Source of the DNA: Bradyrhizobium diversitatis
GTDB lineage: Bacteria; Pseudomonadota; Alphaproteobacteria; Rhizobiales; Xanthobacteraceae
Assembly: GCF_016031635.1 (NCBI RefSeq)
Contig: NZ_JACEGD010000010.1
Span: 1 to 64,000 of the forward strand
Reading direction: 5' to 3'
Length of the DNA stretch: 64,000 nucleotides
In this document: piece by piece, positions 26,645-33,856 of the stretch
How positions within the stretch are numbered: position 1 is the stretch's first letter
Layout: each line of letters starts with the position of its first letter
The notes under the pieces: generated by a model
The model's input: only the letters and a program-made list of their open reading frames with translations
Database searches by the model: none
Told to the model about the DNA's origin: nothing
Translations under genes and position numbers: made by a program

Positions 26645-27502
26645 CTAGGCGATGAACGTATTGTAAAAATCCGACGCAGCGAGTTCCGTATTCCAGGCCT
26701 GCACGCGCTCGGCCGCGGCACGCCGGCAGAATGCCTCCGGCGGCACACCTGCGAGCGCGCGGAAATCGTGGATCAGGTGCGCCTGGTCGGTGAAGCCGCT
26801 CGCATGCGCGACTCCGGCCCAATCAAGGCCGGCGCGATGTGCGGCGACCGCCTGCTGCATCCGCTCGATCCGCGCAAACTGCTTTGCGCTCGCGCCGGTC
26901 TCCGCCTTGAAACGCCGTTGCAGGCTGCGCTCGCCGATGTCGAGAAGTCCGGCAAGCCTGCGCATGGAGATTGACGGATTGCGCTGGATCGCGCGCATCG
27001 CCTGCACTGCCAGCGGATCGAGGCGGCCCGGCCCTGTCCTCGTCCGGAGAAAATCCCGCATGCAGGCAACGCGCGCAGCTGCGCTGCCGGCCTCGGCCAG
27101 TTGCGCCTCGAGCCGTGCGGCGGCGCCGTCACCAAAGATGTCCGACAAATCGATGCTGGCATCGAGCAAGTCGGCAGGCCTCACCCCGAGCACGCGGTCG
27201 GCCGCGTCGGCCTTGAGCCGAACCAGCACGGCGCCCACCGGACCGCACGGCTTCAGCGCCGCGGCACGGGTGTGCATGCCGTTGATGGTGCGCTTGTAGG
27301 TGCCGCGCTGCGAGGCCATCGGCGCGCGGTAGTGCACGATGACGACCGGCGACGTCGTCGGCAGCACGTTGATGGTGCGCGCACGCGCGATCGCGGCGTC
27401 GGCGAGATCGACATCGCAAAACGACTCGACGATGCCTTCGAGGCTTTCGCCTGCGCCGAAGAACTGCGTGCCGGCTGTGCAGTGTGGGTTCGGCAGGGTC
27501 AT
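26645..27502 (-). CDS. AraC-family transcriptional regulator
   Basis: The 285-residue protein has an N-terminal domain that includes TINVLPTTSPVVIVHYRAPM. The C-terminal AraC double helix-turn-helix covers about residues 180-270: ISMRRLAGLLDIGERSLQRRFKAETGASAKQF and WAGVAHASGFTDQAHLIHDFRALAGVPPEAF. Start MTLPNPHC at 27502 is preferred over the open frame to 27616. It lies just upstream of the cupin gene and is presumably its regulator, or cotranscribed with it. The inducer is unknown. Confidence 0.9.
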   Translation of the reverse strand: MTLPNPHCTAGTQFFGAGESLEGIVESFCDVDLADAAIARARTINVLPTTSPVVIVHYRAPMASQRGTYKRTINGMHTRAAALKPCGPVGAVLVRLKADAADRVLGVRPADLLDASIDLSDIFGDGAAARLEAQLAEAGSAAARVACMRDFLRTRTGPGRLDPLAVQAMRAIQRNPSISMRRLAGLLDIGERSLQRRFKAETGASAKQFARIERMQQAVAAHRAGLDWAGVAHASGFTDQAHLIHDFRALAGVPPEAFCRRAAAERVQAWNTELAASDFYNTFIA

Positions 27503-27572
27503 GAGTTCAATTGGTCGGGCCAGCTGCGGCACGGTTGCATCCGCAGCGCTCACATAAAATTGAGGCGCACGC

Positions 27573-28814
27573 TCACGCCCGCGCGAGCGCGTGCTCCAGA
27601 AACCAGGCCGCCGCAAGCGCGAGCGGATCGTTGCCGAAGCGGGCGATCACCTGCACGCCGATTGGCAGGCCGCCGACCTTCAGCACAGGCACGTTGACGC
27701 AAGGATTGCCCATCAGCGTCCAGAGCCGGTTGTAGCGGGGATCGCCAGTGCTCGCGAGCTCCTTGGCCGGCGCCGTGCCTGGCGCCGAATAGGTCAAGAG
27801 CACGTCGACACCTTCGAACAGTTCGCCGAGCTCGCGACGGCCGCGACGGCTGATCCGGCGCGCCTCGTCATATTCCTTCGGCGTCAGATGGGCCGTCGCA
27901 TCGAGACTGGCGCGCAGCATCGGCGCGATCTCGTCATGCCGCTCGGAGAACTCCCAGGCGAGCGCGCGATGCGCCTCGAAATCCTGGACGATGGGGTGAA
28001 TGCGCCAGGCCTCCTGCACCGCCTCGGGCAGATCGATCACCTGCACGCTGGCGCCGGCGCGCTCGGCCGCCTTGATCGCGGCCAGCAGCCCCTCTTCGGC
28101 CGCCGGCTCGACCGCGCCGGCAAACTCCTGCCTGACGACGCCGATGCGGAGCGACTTCGCCGGAGCGATGCCCGAAAATTCGGTGCGGCCCGTCATCGCG
28201 AGCAGTCCGCGCGCGAGATCCTCAGCGCGCGCGCCGAACAGGCCGACAGTGTCGAGCGCCCACGAGTAGCATTTCACGCCGACCGTCGGCAGCATCCGGA
28301 ACGACGGCTTGATCGCGGCCGTCCCGCAATAGGCGGCGGGCCGGATCACCGAGCCGCCGGTCTGGGTGCCCAGCGCCAGCGGGATCATCCCGGCGCCGAC
28401 GGCCGCCGCCGAGCCCGAGGAGGATCCGCCCGGCGAATGACCTGTATTGTGGGGATTGCGCGTCGGCGTCGGATCGCGCGAGGCGAACGCGGTCGTGGTG
28501 GTCTTGCCGATGATGGTGGCCCCTGCCCGCTTCAGCATCATCACCACAGGTGCGTCGGCGCGCGGCTGCCAGCCGCGATAGATCTCCGAGCCCATCTCGG
28601 TCGGCATGTTGGCGGTGTCGATGATGTCCTTGATCCCGACTGCGATGCCGCGCAGCGGCCCGGAGACTTGCGCCTTCGCCGACTTGTCGTGGCGGACGAA
28701 GGCGTGGACGTCGTTCTCCCTGGCCTCGATCACCGCATGCGATTGCGCGATGGCGGCGTCAGGCGAAATCTCCCCCGCTTCGATGCGGCGCTGGAGGTCG
28801 GCAAGTGAGATCAT
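27573..28814 (-). CDS. Amidase-signature family hydrolase
   Basis: The 413 residues contain the Ser-cisSer-Lys triad of the amidase family: Lys in [15 protein letters not shown], cis-Ser in [17 protein letters not shown] and the nucleophile in [18 protein letters not shown]. It begins [17 protein letters not shown] and ends [15 protein letters not shown]. It is shorter than GatA and has no gatB/gatC beside it, so it is a free-standing amide or ester hydrolase of unknown substrate. The start at 28814 is taken from family length. The gene is divergent from dprA. Confidence 0.9.
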   Translation of the reverse strand: MISLADLQRRIEAGEISPDAAIAQSHAVIEARENDVHAFVRHDKSAKAQVSGPLRGIAVGIKDIIDTANMPTEMGSEIYRGWQPRADAPVVMMLKRAGATIIGKTTTTAFASRDPTPTRNPHNTGHSPGGSSSGSAAAVGAGMIPLALGTQTGGSVIRPAAYCGTAAIKPSFRMLPTVGVKCYSWALDTVGLFGARAEDLARGLLAMTGRTEFSGIAPAKSLRIGVVRQEFAGAVEPAAEEGLLAAIKAAERAGASVQVIDLPEAVQEAWRIHPIVQDFEAHRALAWEFSERHDEIAPMLRASLDATAHLTPKEYDEARRISRRGRRELGELFEGVDVLLTYSAPGTAPAKELASTGDPRYNRLWTLMGNPCVNVPVLKVGGLPIGVQVIARFGNDPLALAAAWFLEHALARA

Positions 28815-28929
28815 GGCAAAACCCTTCTTATTGGGATCGCTTTTAGCATCGCAGCAAGGTCGCGCAAGCGCAGGTGACTGTTGCGCAACGCCCTCAGGTT
28901 GTTCCATGCTGTCGCTGCAAGGAGACACC

Positions 28930-30048
28930 GTGGACGCCATCAATCCCAGCGTGGAGCTGACCGAGGCGGAGCGGATCGACCGCCTGCGGCTGATCCGCTC
29001 CGACAATGTCGGGCCGCGCACCTTCCGGTCGCTGGTCGACCATTTCGGCACCGCGCGGCTGGCGCTGGAGCGCCTGCCGGATCTGGCGCGCCGCGGCGGT
29101 GCGCAGCGAACGGGCCGTATCTGCAGTGCCGATGAGGCGAAGGCCGAGCTGGCCGCAAGCCGCAAGTTCGGCATCGCCTGGCTGGCGCCCGGCGAGGACG
29201 GCTATCCGGCACGGCTGGCGATGATCGACGATGCGCCGCCGCTGCTCGCCGTGCGCGGCGACACGAAAACCCTGATGCGGCCGATGATCGCCATCGTCGG
29301 CTCGCGCAACGCCTCCGGCGCGGGGTTGAAATTCGCCGGCCAGCTCGCGCGCGAGCTTGGCGAAGCCGGCTTCGTCGTCATCTCGGGCCTCGCCCGCGGC
29401 GTCGATCAGGCCGCGCATCGCGCGAGCGTTGAGAACGGCACGATCGCCGTGCTCGCGGGCGGCCATGACTGCATCTATCCGCCCGAGCATGACGACTTGC
29501 TCGCCACGATCCTCGGTCACGCGGGTGCGGCGATCTCCGAAATGCCGCTCGGCCACGAGCCGCGCGCCCGCGACTTTCCCCGCCGCAACCGGCTGATCTC
29601 GGGCGCCTCGCTCGGCGTCGTCGTGGTGGAAGCGGCGCACCGCTCGGGCTCGCTGATCACCGCGCGCATGGCAGCCGAACAGGGCCGCGAGGTGTTCGCG
29701 GTGCCTGGCTCGCCGCTCGATCCGCGTGCCGCCGGCGCCAATGATCTGATCAAGCAGGGCGCGACGCTCGTCACCGAGGCCGCCGACATCATCAACGCGG
29801 TTCAGCCGATCATGGAACGGCCCCCGATGCACCCCGCAGGCGAGCCGGACAGCGAGCCGTTCGAGAGTGATCCGCAGGGCCATGACCGTGATCAGATCAT
29901 CAACCTGCTCGGCCCAGCCGCTGTTTCGATCGACGATCTCGTGCGAATGTCCGGCGCCCCGCCCGCGATCGTGCGCACCGTGCTGCTGGAGCTCGAGCTC
30001 GCCGGCCGGCTCGAGCGCCACGGCGGCGGGTTGGTCTCGCTGCTTTAG
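28930..30048 (+). CDS. dprA: DNA-processing protein DprA
   Basis: The 372-residue protein has the N-terminal SAM-like segment ([22 protein letters not shown]). A Rossmann domain follows with [48 protein letters not shown] and [16 protein letters not shown], and a C-terminal winged helix covers [12 protein letters not shown] to the end. DprA protects incoming single-stranded DNA and loads RecA in transformation. The GTG at 28930 is chosen because AAGGAG stands seven bases before it; an in-frame ATG at 28906 has no such site. Its stop overlaps the convergent HxlR gene by four bases. Confidence 0.95.
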   Translation: MDAINPSVELTEAERIDRLRLIRSDNVGPRTFRSLVDHFGTARLALERLPDLARRGGAQRTGRICSADEAKAELAASRKFGIAWLAPGEDGYPARLAMIDDAPPLLAVRGDTKTLMRPMIAIVGSRNASGAGLKFAGQLARELGEAGFVVISGLARGVDQAAHRASVENGTIAVLAGGHDCIYPPEHDDLLATILGHAGAAISEMPLGHEPRARDFPRRNRLISGASLGVVVVEAAHRSGSLITARMAAEQGREVFAVPGSPLDPRAAGANDLIKQGATLVTEAADIINAVQPIMERPPMHPAGEPDSEPFESDPQGHDRDQIINLLGPAAVSIDDLVRMSGAPPAIVRTVLLELELAGRLERHGGGLVSLL

Positions 30049-30467
30049 CCGTCGTTGCGCGCGTCGAACCGCGTGCGCGCGGCCGCGATCTGCTCCTGAT
30101 GTTCGATCGCCCACTCCCCGAGCGCCTTCACCGGCTGCTGCAAACCGCGGCCGAGATCGGTGAGCTCGTAATCGACGCGGGGCGGGATGGTCGGGAAGAT
30201 CGTGCGCGTGACGAGGCCGTCGCGCTCGAGGCCGCGCAGCGTCAAAGTCAGCATCCGCTGCGAGATGCCGTTGATCATCCGCTTCAGCTCGTTGAAGCGC
30301 TTCGGCCCGTCGCTCAGCATCATGATCACGAACACGCTCCATTTGTCGCCGACGCGGGACAGCACGGAGGCGACCCCGCGGCAGTCCGCGTGGTCCGGAT
30401 GCGGCATGGGATCGGGCCTCGGCGTGGCAGGAAAACCGGTGTTCTCAGGTTTCAAAGATGTGCCCAT
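30045..30467 (-). CDS. HxlR-family transcriptional regulator, divergent from azoR
   Basis: The 140 residues contain the HxlR winged helix: [54 protein letters not shown] and [17 protein letters not shown] single cysteine before the first helix (Cys29, or Cys9 from the alternative start at 30407) matches the redox- or quinone-sensing cysteine of YodB-type members. It is divergent from an FMN azoreductase, the arrangement in which such regulators repress a quinone/azo reductase gene. Thiol sensing is inferred from family knowledge. Confidence 0.9.
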   Translation of the reverse strand: MGTSLKPENTGFPATPRPDPMPHPDHADCRGVASVLSRVGDKWSVFVIMMLSDGPKRFNELKRMINGISQRMLTLTLRGLERDGLVTRTIFPTIPPRVDYELTDLGRGLQQPVKALGEWAIEHQEQIAAARTRFDARNDG

Positions 30468-30518
30468 GGCTCAAAAAAGTGCGTTCTTGCGGGGATTTCA
30501 ACAGTCACTCATGTAGCG

Positions 30519-30539
30519 CTGGTTACAAACTTATACCAG
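30519..30539. promoter_or_regulatory. Operator-like inverted repeat between hxlR-type gene and azoR
   Basis: CTGGT (30519-30523) and ACCAG (30535-30539) flank eleven AT-rich bases, with further partial symmetry inside. It lies just upstream of the azoR start and is a good candidate HxlR site. Confidence 0.5.
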
Positions 30540-30550
30540 GGTGACCCCAC

Positions 30551-31159
30551 ATGAAACTGCTCCATATCGACTCCAGCGTGCTCGGCCCCCACTCCGTCAG
30601 CCGGCAGGTTTCCGCCGCCATCGTCGACCGGCTGCGCCAGGCGACGCCTTCGCTCGAAGTCGTCTACCGCGACCTGACCCAGACGCCACTTGCCCATCTC
30701 TCCGGCTCGCATCTCGCGGCCGCGCAAGGCGCCCCCGCACCGGCGGAGCTTGCGTCCGACCTTGCCGCAAGCGCGGCCGTGCTGGACGAGTTCCTGAGCG
30801 CCGACGTCGTGGTCATCGGTGCACCCATGTACAACTTTACGATTCCGAGCCAGCTCAAGGCCTGGATCGATCGCATCCTGGTGGTGGGGAAGACTTTTAA
30901 ATACGGCGCGGCCGGGCCGGAGGGGCTTGCCGGGGGCAAGCGCGTGATCGTCGCGATCTCGCGCGGCGGCTATTACGGCGCGGGCTCGCCCGTCGCGGCG
31001 CTGGAGCATCTCGAAAGCTATCTGCGCGGGGTGTTCGGCTTCATCGGCATCCACAATGCCGAATTCATCATCGCCGACGGCATCCAGGTCGGACCAGATC
31101 ACCGCGAGAAAGCGCTAGCGGGCGCGCTTCAAGCGGCCACCAGCCTGCGGGCGGCCTGA
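30551..31159 (+). CDS. azoR: FMN-dependent NADH-azoreductase
   Basis: The 202-residue flavodoxin-like protein begins [20 protein letters not shown] and has [23 protein letters not shown] and ISRGGYYG, all hallmarks of AzoR. It reduces azo compounds and, more relevantly in cells, quinones by two-electron transfer using NADH and FMN, limiting thiol-reactive stress. Length fits the family. It is divergent from an HxlR regulator with a candidate operator between them. Confidence 0.94.
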   Translation: MKLLHIDSSVLGPHSVSRQVSAAIVDRLRQATPSLEVVYRDLTQTPLAHLSGSHLAAAQGAPAPAELASDLAASAAVLDEFLSADVVVIGAPMYNFTIPSQLKAWIDRILVVGKTFKYGAAGPEGLAGGKRVIVAISRGGYYGAGSPVAALEHLESYLRGVFGFIGIHNAEFIIADGIQVGPDHREKALAGALQAATSLRAA

Positions 31160-31237
31160 CGCCGCGCCGAGATCGGCCGCCGCCGAAATACGCGGCGGCT
31201 GACGGCTGCACGATCTGCAAAGCTGGAACCAGACGCC

Positions 31238-31405
31238 CTAAATGCCCAGGATCACGGCAACGAGCGAGACGAACAGGCCGATCCCGCAAAACAACGCGAT
31301 GGCGACGAACTCGGACGTGTCTGAGCGCCTGGCCGGAACGGCGGATCTTTCGGTGAAGATGCGCGGCGATGACAGCGACGAGAAAAAACGGGCTGCTTTC
31401 GGCAT
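31238..31405 (-). CDS. Small single-span membrane protein of 55 residues
   Basis: AAGGAG about seven bases before ATG (31405) marks the start. The product begins with a basic Ser-rich part (MPKAARFFSSLSSPRIFTER) and ends with one hydrophobic helix (EFVAIALFCGIGLFVSLVAV then ILGI), so it is probably an inner-membrane peptide with its N-terminus in the cytoplasm. I know no family. The binding site and the clear segment make it a plausible gene. Confidence 0.6.
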   Translation of the reverse strand: MPKAARFFSSLSSPRIFTERSAVPARRSDTSEFVAIALFCGIGLFVSLVAVILGI

Positions 31406-31581
31406 GCTAGACTCCTTATAAATAATGAGTCTGCCCCGCCCCATAAGAGAGTCTTTCCAGCTCACGCGAAGGTTCAACGCCGCGTGCCAAGGTTAGGTTC
31501 AGCCAATGATCCCGCAGGACGTCGGAACCAGGCGGCGCAACCCACAGACTGCGCCGGCCAGTTCGATTGCGCCTGGCTTGA

Positions 31582-32355
31582 TCAGCCGCGATAGATCGGC
31601 GCGCCGCTCGGGGAGGCCACCGCGCCGCCATCGACAAAGATTTCCTGGCCCTGCACATGCGCGGAATCGTCTGAGGCGAGGAACAGCACCGTCTTCGCGA
31701 CGTGATCCGTTTCACCGATGCGGCCGAGCGGCGTCGATAGCGCGATCCGCTTCTCGAACGCCTTCTCGGCTTCGGGCGTCGCGGTCGCGGGCCCCCAGAT
31801 CGGGGTGCGGATCGCGCCGGGCGCCACGACATTGACGCGGATTCCGCGCGGCGACAGCTCCGAGGCCATGATCCGCGCCATCGCCCGCACGCCGGCCTTC
31901 GCGGCACCGTAAGCGGAGTAACCGGGAATGCCGAGCACGGAGATCACCGAGCCGTTGAGGATGATCGAGGCATTGTCGTTAAGATAAGGCAGCGCCGACT
32001 GCACGGTGAAGAACACGCCGGTCAGATTGGTGCTGATGACCTTCTCGAAGACTTCGGGCGTCGCCGAGCCCAGCGGCGTGCCGCCGGCGATGCCGGCATT
32101 GGCAAACACGATATCGAACTTGCCGAACTTTTCCCCGCCCTGCTTGATGGCGGCTTCGGTCGCGGCGATGTCGGTGGCATCGGCGGCGAGTGCGAGCGCG
32201 TTCGGGCTGAGTTCCTTCGCGGCAGCCTCCAGCGTCTGCTTGTTGCGCCCGGTGATCACCACCTTGGCGCCTTCGGCCGCGAACAGCTTTGCCGTCGCAA
32301 GCCCGATGCCGCTATTGCCACCCGTAATCAATGCCGTCTTGTCCTTCAGTCTCAC
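31582..32355 (-). CDS. Short-chain dehydrogenase/reductase
   Basis: The 257-residue protein is a classical SDR: TALITGGNSGIGLATAKLFAAEG (NAD(P) loop), DIVFANAGIAGG, the catalytic Ser in ILNGSVIS, YSAYGAAKAGV (YxxxK) and RGIRVNVVAPGAIRTPIW. It would oxidise or reduce an unknown alcohol or ketone. The GTG at 32355 is preferred because GGAGG stands five bases before it; the in-frame ATG at 32376 lies inside a long inverted repeat that looks like an operator. A HxlR regulator is divergent. Confidence 0.92.
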   Translation of the reverse strand: MRLKDKTALITGGNSGIGLATAKLFAAEGAKVVITGRNKQTLEAAAKELSPNALALAADATDIAATEAAIKQGGEKFGKFDIVFANAGIAGGTPLGSATPEVFEKVISTNLTGVFFTVQSALPYLNDNASIILNGSVISVLGIPGYSAYGAAKAGVRAMARIMASELSPRGIRVNVVAPGAIRTPIWGPATATPEAEKAFEKRIALSTPLGRIGETDHVAKTVLFLASDDSAHVQGQEIFVDGGAVASPSGAPIYRG

Positions 32356-32371
32356 GCTCGCCTCCAGTAGT

Positions 32372-32420
32372 TGCATGATGAAACCATGTTGCCATCTAGG
32401 GCATATGGTTTTATGATGCA
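32372..32420. promoter_or_regulatory. Long operator-like inverted repeat between SDR and HxlR genes
   Basis: The 16-base arms TGCATGATGAAACCAT (32372-32387) and ATGGTTTTATGATGCA (32405-32420) are complementary at 14 of 16 positions, with 17 bases between. The arms sit in the gap upstream of both genes and are the obvious binding site for the HxlR dimer. Confidence 0.65.
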
Positions 32421-32477
32421 ACCACACAAGCGCGTGATCGGCGCCCTCGCCGTGCGAATGCGACAGGACAGACTGCG

Positions 32478-32942
32478 ATGGTGAAACGAACCAGCTTCGA
32501 AGGCGATTCCTGCCCGATCGCACGCTCGCTGGAGGCGCTCGGCGACTGGTGGTCGCTGCTGATCATCCGCGAGGCGCTGTTCGGCGTCCGCCGCTTCGGC
32601 GAATTCCAGAGCAAGCTCGGCATGGCCAAGAACATCCTGTCGGCCCGCCTGCGATCGCTGGTCGACCACGGCATTCTCGAGACCGCCCCCGCCTCCGACG
32701 GCAGCGCCTATCAGGAATATCTGCTGACGCCGAAGGGCCGCGGCACCTTCCCGATCCTGGTCGCGCTGCGGCAATGGAGCGAGGCGTTCGACGACCACCC
32801 CGAGGAGATCGCGACCATCCTGGTCGATCGTGCGAAAGGCCGCCCGGTGAAGAAGCTGGAAATGCGCGCCGAGGACGGCCGGCTGCTCAGTCCCGCCGAC
32901 ACCACGCTGAAGCCGCGGCCGGCGCGACGGCGGTCGGCCTGA
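32478..32942 (+). CDS. HxlR-family transcriptional regulator, divergent from SDR
   Basis: The 154-residue protein shows the HxlR domain: SCPIARSLEALGDWWSLLIIREAL, FGVRRFGEFQSKLGMAKNIL, ARLRSLVDHGILETAP and YLLTPKGRGTFPIL. A cysteine at position 12 again precedes the first helix. The C-terminal 50 residues are basic (KGRPVKKLEM and RPARRR). It is divergent from the SDR gene with a clear inverted repeat between, so it most likely controls that gene and itself. Confidence 0.92.
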   Translation: MVKRTSFEGDSCPIARSLEALGDWWSLLIIREALFGVRRFGEFQSKLGMAKNILSARLRSLVDHGILETAPASDGSAYQEYLLTPKGRGTFPILVALRQWSEAFDDHPEEIATILVDRAKGRPVKKLEMRAEDGRLLSPADTTLKPRPARRRSA

Positions 32943-32989
32943 TTGCGGCGGCGAACTGCCACCACACCGTCAATGCGCGCGAACTCTGG

Positions 32990-33379
32990 CTAGCATCCGA
33001 CCAGGGTAGCCCTGCGAACCATTTTCAGGCGATCGGCGCGTTGGCGCCGGCCGAACTCGGCCTCGTAGTTCAGATCATAAACGCAGCCGACCTTCATGGC
33101 GGCAAAGTCCGCATTCCGCTCGATCGTGTAATGACCGGAAGGCTCCGTCTTGAGATGGACGCGACCGGGCTCGAACCAGGCTTGATCGACGCCGCGATAG
33201 GTCACCCGATCGGTCCAGCCGACGGTCGCAAACCAAAGGATCAAGCCTCCGATCAATGCCACCATGATCACGAGGCTACGAACATCGTTGCGGAGCTTGT
33301 CCGCAAGGCTCGAGAGATTGAATGCGTTCTCCACATTGGCTTTGTCGTCGGTCGAACGCGATAGTTCACGCCAAGCCAA
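32990..33379 (-). CDS. Hypothetical protein with one membrane segment
   Basis: The 129 residues have a charged N-terminal part, one hydrophobic helix (VRSLVIMVALIGGLILWFAT) and a C-terminal domain (TYRGVDQAWFEPGRVHLKTE, then CVYDLNYEAEFGRRQRADRL). This suggests a membrane-anchored protein with a small extracytoplasmic beta-rich domain. No family is recognised. The next minus-strand gene upstream begins about 250 bases away. Confidence 0.6.
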   Translation of the reverse strand: MAWRELSRSTDDKANVENAFNLSSLADKLRNDVRSLVIMVALIGGLILWFATVGWTDRVTYRGVDQAWFEPGRVHLKTEPSGHYTIERNADFAAMKVGCVYDLNYEAEFGRRQRADRLKMVRRATLVGC

Positions 33380-33388
33380 CCAGCCTCG

Positions 33389-33628
33389 TCACGACAGCTT
33401 GCGCTTGGTCCGCAGCCGCAGATGCTCGTCGGCCTCCAGCTTGGTCATGCCCAGGAGATAATGCAGCACGTCGAGCTTGTGGCGCTCGGCGAGCTTGCGC
33501 AATGCTCCGGTCTGCTCGGCGATGAAGGCGACCGCCTCGTCCGCGCCGCCCTCCCCTGGTTCCTCGTGACGCGAGCCTCCCCGCGCGCCCGATGCGGCAC
33601 GCTTCCGTTTCTTTGGCTTAGTTACCAA
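33389..33628 (-). CDS. Small basic hypothetical protein
   Basis: The product has a Lys/Arg-rich start (VTKPKKRKRAASGARGG) and a helical end (AVAFIAEQTGALRKLAERHK, then LDVLHYLLGMTKLEADEHLR and RLRTKRKLS) that looks like a small conserved domain common in Bradyrhizobium. The start is uncertain: TTG at 33628, GTG at 33637 or ATG at 33664/33673. It lies nine bases after the start of the gene at 32990-33379 on the same strand and is divergent from topA. Function unknown. Confidence 0.6.
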   Translation of the reverse strand: MVTKPKKRKRAASGARGGSRHEEPGEGGADEAVAFIAEQTGALRKLAERHKLDVLHYLLGMTKLEADEHLRLRTKRKLS

Positions 33629-33856
33629 GACCCCCACCCGAATCCATGGCCCCAGCAGCAACATTACGCCCACATCGACCGCAACTCCAAGGTGGTATTT
33701 TGCAACTTTCTCGATATGAAACTTTTCCCATCGAGGCGGCTTTCAACACCCCTCGATTTGACAGCGGAGGCCGCACCACCCATGTTCGGGTCGAAACGGC
33801 CGACCCGAGTCCTTTCGTTTTCGGCCCAAGATTTCCCCGTAAGTTACTGGAACTAC

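Noticed and set aside
33422..33856. N-terminal extension of TopA by 145 codons
   Set aside because: The frame is open but overlaps small genes on the other strand, and the Toprim domain begins directly at ATG 33857.
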